DNA of 52,264 bases from Sulfurimonas sp. (lineage in GTDB: Bacteria > Campylobacterota > Campylobacteria > Campylobacterales > Sulfurimonadaceae): the NCBI GenBank assembly GCA_030949945.1, contig JAUZRZ010000063.1, positions 1-52,264 on the forward strand, given 5' to 3'. How positions within the stretch are numbered: position 1 is the first letter of the stretch; every line of letters begins with the position of its first letter. Of this stretch, positions 30,295 through 39,015 are shown piece after piece. Position numbers and translations under genes: made by a program. Under the pieces are notes generated by a model. That model was not told the DNA's origin. It did not search any database and saw only the letters and a program-made list of their open reading frames with translations.

Positions 30295-30699
30295 TTATCC
30301 TACTTCTTTCTTCGTTGCAACAGCAATATCTTTAGCACCAGATAGCCTACACTGATCTACAAGTTCTATAAGCTTTTCTACGGCTATTGAGTCGTCTGTA
30401 ATAACTAAAACAGATTTTTCAGTTGAAGCACGTAACAGTTCTCTAAGTTTTCCTTGAACAGCCCACATTTTGATAGGCTGTGCATCAACATAAACTTCTG
30501 CTTGGTTATCAATGTAAACACGAATTACCTTACTTGATGACTTAGTTGCAGATGATGCACCTGGTCTGTTTAAATCAAGTTTCATATCTTTTGTAAAAGT
30601 TGAGCTTACCATGAAAAAAATCAACAAAATAAATACCATATCGATAAGTGGCGACATATCTACTTCGCTAATATCATCCTTTTTTCTTCTAAATCTCAT
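30295..30699 (-). CDS. exbD: ExbD-type biopolymer transport protein
   Basis: 134 residues, intact. Short cytoplasmic N terminus RFRRKKDDISEVDMSPLIDMVF, whose membrane Asp is the proton-carrying residue, one helix (FILLIFFMVSSTF), then a periplasmic domain. Overlaps the end of exbB by 11 nt. Forms the ion-driven stator with ExbB. Confidence 0.93.
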   Translation of the reverse strand: MRFRRKKDDISEVDMSPLIDMVFILLIFFMVSSTFTKDMKLDLNRPGASSATKSSSKVIRVYIDNQAEVYVDAQPIKMWAVQGKLRELLRASTEKSVLVITDDSIAVEKLIELVDQCRLSGAKDIAVATKKEVG

Positions 30700-31310
30700 G
30701 TAAATTTCCTTCGCTACATAATATATCTGTAAGTTGTTCTAAATCAAGCTCCATATTGGCAGCTTTTTTATCTAATATTCTTCCTATCACTAAACCAGGT
30801 ACTGCTACTACAAGACCAAGCTGTGTTGTAAATAGTGCTTGTGATATACCACCAGCAATTCCCCCGCTTTGAGAGAAAAGACTCATAGAAGCTGAGAGAA
30901 TCAAATGTCTCTATCATCCCAATAACTGTTCCAAGGAGACCAATGAGCGGTGCTACAACAACAACAGTTTTTACAAGATTTTTATACTTCGATAAATCTT
31001 TTCTATAAGAGTAAAAAGCATCATCAAGGAGCTGTCTCAAAGTTTTTGAATTCTTTGTGTAGATTCTGATTTTTAATCCCTCTACTACAGCAGAGTCAAT
31101 AAAACCCCGAGGTTCTACCCCTTTACCTGTTGCAAACTTTCGTACAAGTACACGGATACTTTTTTTTGTTCCTCTTTGGATAGTGTGATATCTATATCCC
31201 ATTCCATACCAAAGAGTAAAGACTAGTATGAAAAGTGGGTACATTATAAGTGCACCACCACTATTCATATAGGCATTAAACTGGTTAAACAGAGTGATTA
31301 AGCTTTCCAT
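30689..31310 (-). CDS. exbB: ExbB-type proton channel protein, one frameshift
   Basis: About 206 codons. Three predicted helices; MotA/TolQ/ExbB signature VVAPLIGLLGTVIGMIETFDSL, then after a one-base break near 30898 SGGIAGGISQALFTTQLGLVVAVPGLV. Starts at a TAATG overlap with the TtpC-like gene. The conserved helix-3 and helix-4 sequences on either side of the break make a sequencing error likely. Confidence 0.9.
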
Positions 31311-32614
31311 TATTTTTGCTTAGAGTACTCATTAACAATATGTAAAGCTGAATGCTCCATATTGTCTTTAATCCCTTCTGCCCAGCTATTTAAAAGATTT
31401 CCACCAAGTAAAAGTGGAATGGCAACTATAAGACCTAGTTCGGTTGTTACAAGTGCAATTGAGATACCACCTGAGAGAAGTTTAGGATCACCTGTACCAA
31501 ACTCAGTAATGATGTCAAAAGTAGCAATCATACCTGTTACAGTACCGAGTAAACCAAGAAGAGGTGCAACTGCTGCTATGATTAAAATAGTAGAGTTAAG
31601 TTTGTCCAAACGTGTACTTTCATGGATAAGAGCTTCTGAAATGATGTCTTCAATATGTTCTCTATCTCTGTCAATATTTCTCACAGTAGCTTTCATGATT
31701 CTAGCATTTGAGCCTTTTTGTGATTTTAAGAACTCTAAGGTCTTCTCAACACCACTGCTTGTAAGATTTACTAAAGTGTCTTGTGCAAGTGTTTTTTTAC
31801 CAATGCTTGTAAGTAAAAAGATAACTCTTAGAACTAAAAAGAGTAAACCGATAAGACCGAGAGCTACTATTACCCAACCGATGATTCCAGCTGAATCAAT
31901 AATACTTAAAAGTGTTTTTTCTTCTTTGTCTGAAATTTCTTTATTCGCATTTTCGTAAATGAAGATACTTAAATCATCGATTTTTGTATGATTTAAAAGT
32001 GCTTTAGCAGAAGCTGCTGAAAACTCATCTTTCCAGATTTTAAACTTATGCTCACCCGCTGGTACTAATGCACCAGAAACTGTTGAACTTACACCATATG
32101 TTGCAATATTTCCTACATGTATGAGTTTTGCTTTTTGTGCTGAACCATCGTTGATATAAAACTCACCATCTTCTACTCTAATACTTGATAAATCTTTTGT
32201 TAATTTTAGAGTTTTAGAAAAGATGTCTTTGAGTGTTTGTGGGTAGTTACTCTTTTGTACTTTTATCTCTACATTATAAGGTTTTAAAGAAGAGACACCC
32301 TGTGAAACTACAGATTCTATTAGAGATGTGTCATCATCTATGGTCTCTAAGTTTTGTTGTGATTGAAATAGATTTTCACTTAGAAGTTGACTTTGTGTCT
32401 CTTTAGCTAAAACTTTAGCTTGAAGGTTTTCTATCTCTTTTTTAGCCTGTGCTATTTTATGAGCATTTGCAGATTTTATCTCTTTGACTCTTTTAGTAAG
32501 CATGTTTTTTTGTGCTTTTAAAAATGCAAACTCTTTTGCATAGGCTTGATCAATCTGTGTTGATGAGAAAAGTGTTACTGCAGTTAAGAGTAGTGTTAAG
32601 ATTATTTTTTTCAT
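31310..32614 (-). CDS. TtpC-like MotA/TolQ/ExbB protein with periplasmic N-terminal domain
   Basis: 434 residues, intact. Signal peptide, then a coiled coil (about residues 28-95), a beta-rich periplasmic domain, a membrane helix (IIGWVIVALGLIGLLFLVLRVIFLL) split by short loops, and a C-terminal channel domain with AAVAPLLGLLGTVTGMIATFDII and SGGISIALVTTELGLIVAIPLLLGG read in two steps. This matches TtpC, the extra ExbB-like subunit needed by TonB2 systems of Vibrio. It overlaps both neighbours (TAATG). Confidence 0.88.
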   Translation of the reverse strand: MKKIILTLLLTAVTLFSSTQIDQAYAKEFAFLKAQKNMLTKRVKEIKSANAHKIAQAKKEIENLQAKVLAKETQSQLLSENLFQSQQNLETIDDDTSLIESVVSQGVSSLKPYNVEIKVQKSNYPQTLKDIFSKTLKLTKDLSSIRVEDGEFYINDGSAQKAKLIHVGNIATYGVSSTVSGALVPAGEHKFKIWKDEFSAASAKALLNHTKIDDLSIFIYENANKEISDKEEKTLLSIIDSAGIIGWVIVALGLIGLLFLVLRVIFLLTSIGKKTLAQDTLVNLTSSGVEKTLEFLKSQKGSNARIMKATVRNIDRDREHIEDIISEALIHESTRLDKLNSTILIIAAVAPLLGLLGTVTGMIATFDIITEFGTGDPKLLSGGISIALVTTELGLIVAIPLLLGGNLLNSWAEGIKDNMEHSALHIVNEYSKQK

Positions 32615-33373
32615 TATTTTGCCTCACTTAGTACTAATGCATTTGGAAGTCTGAAGTAACCTGTACGAATCTGCTTTTTAAAAGCATCAAAAATATTAAG
32701 TATTTGGGACTGCCTCTCTTTGTTTAACTCTGTTTTATAGTTCCATGAACTTGCATCTTTAGAAACATAGCCTACTGTGTTGTCTAGGTGTTTTAAAAAA
32801 CATCATAGCCGTACCAATGCGAGCAACTTCAACAAGTCTATCTTTTCCATCAAGGTTAATAGTCTGTTTGAAAATGCCATTCTCTTTTGTCATACGGATT
32901 TCATCTGCATAAGAGTTATAAACCATAGCGAGTGCTTTTTGGGGTGTAATAAGTGAAGACTTTAGTTGTTCTTTTATTTTAAGAACTGAAGCTACTCTGT
33001 CATTTGTTTTAAAAGGAATAGATGTTTTGATAGTTGCTACAAGTGTATCAATAGCATCGTTAACTATAGGTGTTAAACCCATAGAATTTTTACTTGCTTC
33101 TTGGATGGATTTTTTAACTTTTGCTAACTCTTTTTGAATCTGCTTTATTTTAAGACTTTCACGAGACACCATCGAATCAAGTTCACTTTTTTGCATAGAA
33201 AGAGATTTCATACTTGCTCTATAAGCATATTTCTCATCATCAATTTGTGAATCAAGTTGTTCTACTTGTGCACGAAGTTTCATTAAAGATTCTGCCATTT
33301 TATCGTTGTTCGCCATCAAAGCTGAACCTGAAAGTAACAGACCTAAAGCGATGCTAATTGTTTTTTTAGACAT
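32614..33373 (-). CDS. DUF3450 periplasmic coiled-coil protein, one frameshift
   Basis: About 252 codons. Signal peptide SIALGLLLSGSALMA, a long coiled coil (residues about 28-90), then IPFKTNDRVASVLKIKEQL and FKQTINLDGKDRLVEVARIG, which are DUF3450 hallmarks. The frame changes near 32795; corrected, it reads HLDNTVGYVSKDASSWNYK and ends at a TAATG overlap with the TtpC-like gene. DUF3450 genes lead TtpC-ExbB-ExbD-TonB-TPR operons in other proteobacteria. First gene of this seven-gene operon and preceded by a four-unit repeat array. Confidence 0.85.
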
Positions 33374-33402
33374 GGATTCTCCACATAGTTTAAGATAGTG
33401 GA

Positions 33403-33457
33403 ATGATAGAGGATTTGAATTACTTTATGGTTACACTTAAGTTACAAGTTGGTAACA
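33403..33457 (-). promoter_or_regulatory. four-unit PHO-box-like array before the TonB operon
   Basis: Minus strand, four adjoining 11-bp units: TGTTACCAACT (33447-33457), TGTAACTTAAG (33436-33446), TGTAACCATAA (33425-33435), AGTAATTCAAA (33414-33424), then TATCAT (33403-33408) as a possible -10. This is the longest array in the window. Confidence 0.65.
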
Positions 33458-33539
33458 AGTTTATGTAGAAAATAAATTTATTATAAGAGTAATTTAGACT
33501 AAAGGAATACCTTTAATCTAAATAAAACCGATAGGTGGT

Positions 33540-34821
33540 TTAAAACTCTAGTGGATCATTAGAACCAGCTTTACCTTTCCAAACAATTGCTTCATCTACA
33601 CCTGATGAGTTGTTATCAAGAAGTAAATTACCTGCAGTAGCGTTAATATCTATTATGCCACCAGCAAAATATGTATAAGCATTATGAGTTGCATTTGTGT
33701 CTTTAGTATTAATTAAAGAATATACATCACTAGAAGTAGTACCGTCTGTATTACTAAATGTAACTGCAGTATTGTAAAAAGATACATTACCGTCTATATG
33801 TTTAGCTCCTGTTGTAGCAGAATCAACACCTCTAAATACAACTTGAAATTGGTCTGCTGTTTTGCTACTGATAAACTGTACATTATCCCATCTGAATCCA
33901 GCATCATATTTATTATAAAATCCACCACCTTTAATATATCCTGTAAAGTTTACTATTGTAGGTTGTGTTGCATTTGTATCATCCGTTGTTATAGTGTCAT
34001 TATCATTACCAAATTCCATAGTTGATGAATCGTAAGCATTTGTCTTGTCAACATTAACTTGTTTTACAAGAACATTTTTTATGGTACCACGGTAACCTAA
34101 GTCAGTATCAACTGAGTCATCTTGTGCATTGTAAACATAAAGTCCAGTAATGTTTGGAGTTCCTCCCCAGATTTCAAGACCATCATCAAGTCCACCGACA
34201 ATTGCAATATTAGTAAGAGTAGTTCCTGAACCAACACCTGCTAAAGAGAGACCATTTAGCTCTTTACCGATTTCAACTTCAAATCCTGAGTGTTTAACAA
34301 GAACATAGTTTAATGTACCTGAAGATTCTGCATCATTATCATGAGTTGAACTACCAAAACTTACAGTTGGATCTGCTTCATAAGTGTTGTTTGTATAGTG
34401 AGTATATGCATTACCCGCTAAAATAAGTCCACCCCACTCACCAGCTAAATTATTAGCTGAGTTTCCTAGTTGGTCTTTTTGAGATGTAAAAACAATAGGC
34501 TCAGCCATAGTACCATTTGCGTCTATTTTAGAACCTGGAGTAACTATCATAAAAGATGAAGCTGTACATCCAGCAATTGTAGTACCAGCAGGAATCGTTA
34601 AGAACAGCACTATTCGTCACTTTTACTTTTCCATCTAAACCATAGACTTTAGTCTTATCAAGAGTAAGGTTCGTATTAATATCACTAGGTAGTACTGAAT
34701 ATGATGCATCACAATTTGGTGTAGCTACTGCTGCTGGTGCAGAACTACTACCACCACAACCTGTGAAACTAATTGCTGCTATTGCTACTAAACTGAGTGT
34801 TGTTACTTTTAAATTATTCAT
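33540..34821 (-). CDS. beta-helix lipoprotein of the phosphate block, one frameshift
   Basis: About 426 codons. Lipoprotein signal with lipobox SFTGC (cysteine about residue 22), a short Ser/Ala linker, then from about residue 75 a repetitive Gly/Asn/Thr-rich body typical of right-handed beta-helices (NLAGEWGGLILAGNA, GSGTTLTNIAIVGGLDDG, TIKNVLVKQVNVD, AGFRWDNVQFISS). A one-base insertion near 34605 splits it; corrected it reads NSAVLTIPAGTTIAGCT. Probably displayed on or released from the outer membrane. It has its own repeat-bearing promoter. Phosphate-starvation lipoproteins such as ElpS of Caulobacter are known; relationship to this one is untested. Confidence 0.72.
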
Positions 34822-34855
34822 TTAAGAATCTCCTGATTGTTTAAAATATGAGGGA

Positions 34856-34911
34856 ATTATAAAGCTAGATTGATTACTAAAGTGTTTCTACTTAGTGACA
34901 AAATGGTAACA
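34856..34911 (-). promoter_or_regulatory. PHO-box-like array and -10 box before the lipoprotein gene
   Basis: Minus strand: TGTTACCATTT (34901-34911), TGTCACTAAGT (34890-34900), a weaker AGAAACACTTT (34879-34889), AGTAATCAATC (34868-34878), then TATAAT (34856-34861). TGTCAC is the form closest to the E. coli PHO box. Start codon follows an AGGAG at about 34829-34833. Confidence 0.62.
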
Positions 34912-34976
34912 AAGTAATTATCTCTTTTTTAGTAAAATCTTGTTATAATTATTATAAATTTTTTATAGGTGTTAAT

Positions 34977-35965
34977 ATGGTTACAGCAATTGATTCAAAG
35001 ACTTTTGGGAAGTTCAAAGAGAAGGTGGGTGAGGCAGGTCTTTTAGATAAGGTTCCGATTCGGGGTAGTATAGAGATGTTAGCTGTTTTTGTAAGTTTAG
35101 CTATTGTCTTTATTGCAGTATCCCACTGGGACTTTTTTACTCCACATAATCATTTAGCAGCCTTTGGACTTGGTCTTTTTATGGTGGTTATCTTTACTCG
35201 AGCTGTTTTTGTTTCTCATGACATACTACATTTACAGTATTTTAAAGGAAAGAGTCTCTCTTTTAAACTCTCTTATCCATTCTCAGCTCTCATCCTCTCA
35301 AATAGCTCTTCATGGTGGGACCATAAACACAATATAAACCATCATACTTGGTGTAATGTACTAGAAAAGATGAAGATATTTGGGCATTTAGATGGTGCGT
35401 TTACTCCAAACAACAAAGGAAATAGCCCTTTTATAAAGAAATACAAACACATCATTTTTTGGGGTGCAATGTTTTTTATGTATGCTGCGTTTATCGTACA
35501 GTCATATAACTATGTCATTAAACGTAAGCTATGGGGGAGTTGGCTCTTATGCTTATGCACATACCACTTATATGGGGAACGATATTTTATTTCCTACCAT
35601 TAACAGATGCACTTATTGTTTTGCTTACCCTGAACTTTGTACTCTCCCCGTGGCTTGCGTTTGGTTTTATTACAAATCATTTAGGCTGTGAAGTATTTGA
35701 CTATGCAGAGGGGAAAAATTTCTCTTGGATGGAGCTGCAGATGCGAACATCGCGCTCACTAAAAGGTGGAGTATTTGTTCACTGGTTTTATGGTGGACTC
35801 AACACTCAGATAGAGCATCATCTTTTCCCAAAAGCACCGCGTTTTAATCTTTTAAAGATTCAAAATATGACAAGAGAGTTTGCTAAGAAACACAATATAA
35901 AGTATTTTGAGACCACTCCTATTGAGGCATATATTCAAATCAATGACGCAATAAAAGAGTACTAG
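34977..35965 (+). CDS. membrane fatty-acid desaturase, one frameshift
   Basis: About 329 codons. Di-iron desaturase with its three histidine boxes: HDILH, HNINHH and QIEHHLFP. Membrane helices flank the boxes. A one-base break near 35540 separates box 2 from the last part. Diverges from the lipoprotein gene; the 155 bp between starts contains the lipoprotein array and a TATAAT near 34943 facing this gene. Introduces double bonds into acyl chains of membrane lipids; position specificity cannot be read. Distinct from the second desaturase at 36691. Confidence 0.88.
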
Positions 35966-36378
35966 AAAGTAAAGTTCTGTGCGTTTAAAAGTTTGATTTC
36001 TTTTGAAACAAACTTTTTATCGTTACTTATGATAATATCACAACCACTCTCTTGAGCTAAAACATACTGCAATGTATCTTCTAAATCATTATAATCATCA
36101 TCAGCTTTCATCAACTCTATGGCTTTTTTTAAAACTTTATTATCAAAAGGTAAAACTGTAAAAATTGATTCAACATCTTCTAAAGCTTTTAGTGCATTAA
36201 CTTTATCTGTATATTTTGCTGTTATATAGTAAATATTTGTAACAATGTCACATGATGTTGTTACTTCGATATTATTCTCTAAACATTTCTTTAATGCCGA
36301 AAAACTATTTTTAGAATTGACTCTTTTTGTGTCATAAATATCATTTATAATATTTGCATCAAAAAACACCTTATGCAT
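35962..36378 (-). CDS. PIN-domain toxin, VapC-like
   Basis: 138 residues. PIN ribonuclease fold: N-terminal MHKVFFDANIINDIYD (first acidic residue), a central Asp/Glu cluster ADDDYNDLEDTLQYVLA and the third acidic site in CDIIISNDKKF. The gene overlaps its antitoxin by 8 bp and the 3' end of the desaturase by 4 bp. Predicted RNA-cleaving toxin of a type II module. Confidence 0.85.
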   Translation of the reverse strand: MHKVFFDANIINDIYDTKRVNSKNSFSALKKCLENNIEVTTSCDIVTNIYYITAKYTDKVNALKALEDVESIFTVLPFDNKVLKKAIELMKADDDYNDLEDTLQYVLAQESGCDIIISNDKKFVSKEIKLLNAQNFTF

Positions 36379-36610
36379 TTTGCGTCTTTATGCTTTGAAT
36401 ACTTACTGTATCTAATAATCCATCAAGTTTTCCGTGCATAGCTTCTAATCGTTTTAGCTTATCTTCTTTTTCGTATTTTCTAGTTTCTTTAAGGATGAGC
36501 TCCTGTATAACTTGGGATTGTTTTTTATGCATTATTTTTGATAAAAATTCTAACTTTTTTGAAATTTCATCTAGCATTGTAAAGTTTTTACGTACTGTTA
36601 GAGTGGACAT
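36371..36610 (-). CDS. antitoxin, ribbon-helix-helix type
   Basis: 79 residues. N-terminal STLTVRKNFTMLDEISKKLE followed by MHKKQSQVIQELILKET fits a short ribbon-helix-helix DNA-binding domain; the C-terminal tail would wrap the toxin. Starts after AGGAGC, with a palindrome just upstream that is a natural autoregulatory operator. Overlaps the toxin gene by 8 bp. Confidence 0.78.
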   Translation of the reverse strand: MSTLTVRKNFTMLDEISKKLEFLSKIMHKKQSQVIQELILKETRKYEKEDKLKRLEAMHGKLDGLLDTVSIQSIKTQNA

Positions 36611-36624
36611 TTTATGCTCCTTTT

Positions 36625-36651
36625 ATAGTGTGTACTTTTAATACACACTAT
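36625..36651 (-). promoter_or_regulatory. palindromic operator of the toxin-antitoxin pair
   Basis: ATAGTGTGTA and TACACACTAT, perfect 10-bp inverted repeat with a 7-nt centre, 14 bp upstream of the antitoxin start and overlapping the promoter region. Fits binding of a ribbon-helix-helix dimer pair. Confidence 0.65.
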
Positions 36652-36675
36652 TATAGCATATTTTTTTAAAAGAGC

Positions 36676-36694
36676 ATAAGCTTTTTTAGCTTAT
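36676..36694 (-). terminator. terminator of the second desaturase gene
   Basis: ATAAGCT/AGCTTAT stem (7 bp, A-rich loop) overlapping the stop of the desaturase and followed on the minus strand by GCTCTTTT. Weak but well placed. Confidence 0.5.
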
Positions 36695-37854
36695 ACACCC
36701 TCTATACGAAGAACTTTAGTTTTTCCTACCATCAGTTCTAAAGTCATCAACATTCTTTTAAATACAGACTCTTGACGGTACTCTAAGTTGTGCTTTTTAC
36801 ATATATCTTTTACTATAGGTTGCATATCTTGGTAAAATGAAAGGGGCATATTTGGAAAGAGGTGATGTTCTATTTGGTAGTTTAAAAAGCCATGTAAGTA
36901 GTCTATGAGATCATTTCCAGTGTTATAGTTTACACTACCCATAATCTGTCTAAGGTAGAACTCACCCTGCGTTTTATGTGGTGTAGAGAACTGGTATATA
37001 TCCTCTGCTGAGTGGTTAGGTACGATTACAAGAAATGAGTGCAGATTTGCATAAAGTTCAACTAAGAGCATAAAAATCAAGGCGTACCCAACTGCTTGCA
37101 TACCTAATGGTAAAAAGAGAAGTGGTAAAAACACAAAACGAAAAAGTCCATAAGGTAAGATATAGTTTTTCCATAGTTCTCTTCCATTCTTTGTTGTTGG
37201 CCAAAGCTCATATGCCATAGTTGGTTCTAAACCTTTACCTAGACGTTCTTTATTCTCTAAAATTCTTAATGTATTTGGTCCATAGTAAGCTATTTTCCAA
37301 ACAGTGGCAAAAATAAATACAATGAGATACTTTACAAAAACAGGTACTTTCATATCATGTATCCATTTTACATCTTTTTCTACATTATCAGGGTCGTCTA
37401 GTTCTCCTAGGTGATAATGGTGCATGATATTATGCTCATAAGCCCATGCCTCAGGTTTTATCCAGTCAAGCCAATCGAGCCATCTTCTGCTTCCAGCTGC
37501 AAAACCTTTTTTTGTGTAACGAAAAGGGATATTTGGAACTTTGTCGTAAGCTCCATGCAGAATAGGGTGGGTTACATTTGCCCATCTTGACACATTTCCA
37601 ATCCCCATAAGAGTCACACCGACTAAGCCAATGAACCAGAAGGCAAACTGAGAGATTCCTAAATCTAATGAATCAATTATAATAACAGTTGCTATCATAA
37701 ATGCACCCAGTAGTGTTGAAAAACGACCCCATCTTTCAAGTTTTAGTAGGTGTTGAAAATCTTTTTCCCCCACTACAATAGTTTTTTTTATCTCTTCAAT
37801 ATCAATTTGAAGTTGCTCTTGATTTACATCTTTATAGTGAGTATATTGTGCCAA
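36691..37854 (-). CDS. membrane fatty-acid desaturase
   Basis: 387 residues, intact. Histidine boxes: HPILHGAYDKVPN (box 1 HPILH), HNIMHHYHLG (box 2, plus H) and YQIEHHLFPNMP (box 3). Four hydrophobic segments. N-terminal HYKDVNQEQLQIDIEEIKK is soluble. More closely of the acyl-lipid/linoleoyl-type class than the 34977 gene. Separated from it by the toxin-antitoxin pair. Modifies membrane unsaturation; electron donor not encoded nearby. Confidence 0.9.
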   Translation of the reverse strand: MAQYTHYKDVNQEQLQIDIEEIKKTIVVGEKDFQHLLKLERWGRFSTLLGAFMIATVIIIDSLDLGISQFAFWFIGLVGVTLMGIGNVSRWANVTHPILHGAYDKVPNIPFRYTKKGFAAGSRRWLDWLDWIKPEAWAYEHNIMHHYHLGELDDPDNVEKDVKWIHDMKVPVFVKYLIVFIFATVWKIAYYGPNTLRILENKERLGKGLEPTMAYELWPTTKNGRELWKNYILPYGLFRFVFLPLLFLPLGMQAVGYALIFMLLVELYANLHSFLVIVPNHSAEDIYQFSTPHKTQGEFYLRQIMGSVNYNTGNDLIDYLHGFLNYQIEHHLFPNMPLSFYQDMQPIVKDICKKHNLEYRQESVFKRMLMTLELMVGKTKVLRIEGV

Positions 37855-37969
37855 TTATTTATCCTAATAGAATTTAGTAATCGTAATTATATACAAATAT
37901 CCTTAGAGTTAATACTATCTAAATATCATTTTAGATAGAATAAGCCTAATTATAATGTATGGAGAATTT

Positions 37970-38890
37970 ATGGACGCTGCCAAATATATTTGGATGAACG
38001 GAGAGTATATCGCTTGGGAAGATGCCAAAGTACATGTACTCTCGCACACGCTACACTATGGAAACGGTGTAATAGAAGGAACAAAAGCATATAAAACTGC
38101 AAAAGGTTATGCGATTTTTCGCTTAAACGAGCATACAACTAGACTTAAAGAGTCTGCAAAAATGACGCTGATAGATATTCCCTACTCTGTAGAAGAGATG
38201 AATAAAGCTCAAATTGATTTAGTAAAAATGAATGAGTTTACTGGTGATAATGTTTATATCCGTCCTTTTGCATTTTTGGGTTATGGTGTTATGGGTGTGT
38301 ATCATAAAGATGCTCCTGTTGAGACTGTACTATCTGCTTGGGAGTGGGGTGCTTATCTTGGCGAGGATGGACTTAAAAATGGGATTAAACTCAAAATTGC
38401 ATCTATGACAAGACCTGCTAACACTTCTAATATGGGAAAAGCAAAAGCAACTGCAAACTATCTAAACTCACAAATGGCAAAGTATGAAGCTATAGACTGT
38501 GGGTATGATGAAGCACTGCTTTTAGATGATCAAGGCTATGTAGCTGAGGCATCAGGAGCCTGCTTTTTTATGGTGAAAAATGGAGAGTTAATCACACCTC
38601 CAAATGACAACTCTTTAGCAAGCATCACTCAAAAAATGGTTATAGAGATGGCGGAAGATTTTGGCATAAAAGTAACACGTCGTCGTATCACTCGTGAAGA
38701 GGTTTATGTGGCAGATGAAGCATTTTTAACAGGAACAGCAGCGGAGATAACACCTGTGGCAAATGTAGATGCAAGAACTATAGGCTGTGGAAGTCGTGGA
38801 GAGATGACAGAAAAAATTCAGTCAACTTACTTTGACATTGTTTTTGGACGTAATAAAAAATACGAACATTACTTAACATATATAGACTAA
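37970..38890 (+). CDS. ilvE: branched-chain amino-acid aminotransferase
   Basis: Class IV PLP aminotransferase making Leu, Ile and Val from their oxo-acids. WMNGEYIAWEDAKVHVLSHTLHYGNGVIEGTKAYKT read in pieces gives the family N terminus; NMGKAKATANYLNSQMAK holds the PLP lysine; YVAEASGACFFMVKNGEL and FLTGTAAEITPVANVD follow. I choose the ATG at 37970, not 37955: it has GGAG 6 bp upstream, and the earlier ATG lies within a TATAAT (37951-37956). About 306 residues, normal length. Confidence 0.93.
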   Translation: MDAAKYIWMNGEYIAWEDAKVHVLSHTLHYGNGVIEGTKAYKTAKGYAIFRLNEHTTRLKESAKMTLIDIPYSVEEMNKAQIDLVKMNEFTGDNVYIRPFAFLGYGVMGVYHKDAPVETVLSAWEWGAYLGEDGLKNGIKLKIASMTRPANTSNMGKAKATANYLNSQMAKYEAIDCGYDEALLLDDQGYVAEASGACFFMVKNGELITPPNDNSLASITQKMVIEMAEDFGIKVTRRRITREEVYVADEAFLTGTAAEITPVANVDARTIGCGSRGEMTEKIQSTYFDIVFGRNKKYEHYLTYID

Positions 38891-38914
38891 GAAACAGAAG
38901 ATTTTAACTTTAGT

Positions 38915-38988
38915 CGCCACAGCGGCGCAAGCGTAATAAAGGGACTTTGTTCCTTTATGGGACTATCAAATGAAGGTTTACTTCATTT
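38915..38988 (+). repeat. intergenic hairpin repeat, copy 3 (divergent)
   Basis: Three stem-loops in series: CGCC/GGCG (38915-38927), ATAAAGGGAC/GTTCCTTTAT (38936-38958, loop TTT) and AAATGAAG/CTTCATTT (38968-38988). The middle one has the same architecture as the second hairpin of copies 1 and 2, including a 3-nt T-rich loop, closing C-G pair and a G-U wobble at the third pair. Confidence 0.55.
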
Positions 38989-39015
38989 TATGAAATAAAA
39001 TTAAGGAAATAAACA

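Noticed and set aside
34885..34976. Possible PHO-box array facing the desaturase gene at 34977
   Set aside because: Plus-strand reading gives only the complements of the lipoprotein array (for example GGTAACA); no TGTAAC-first units run in the plus direction before a -10 box.
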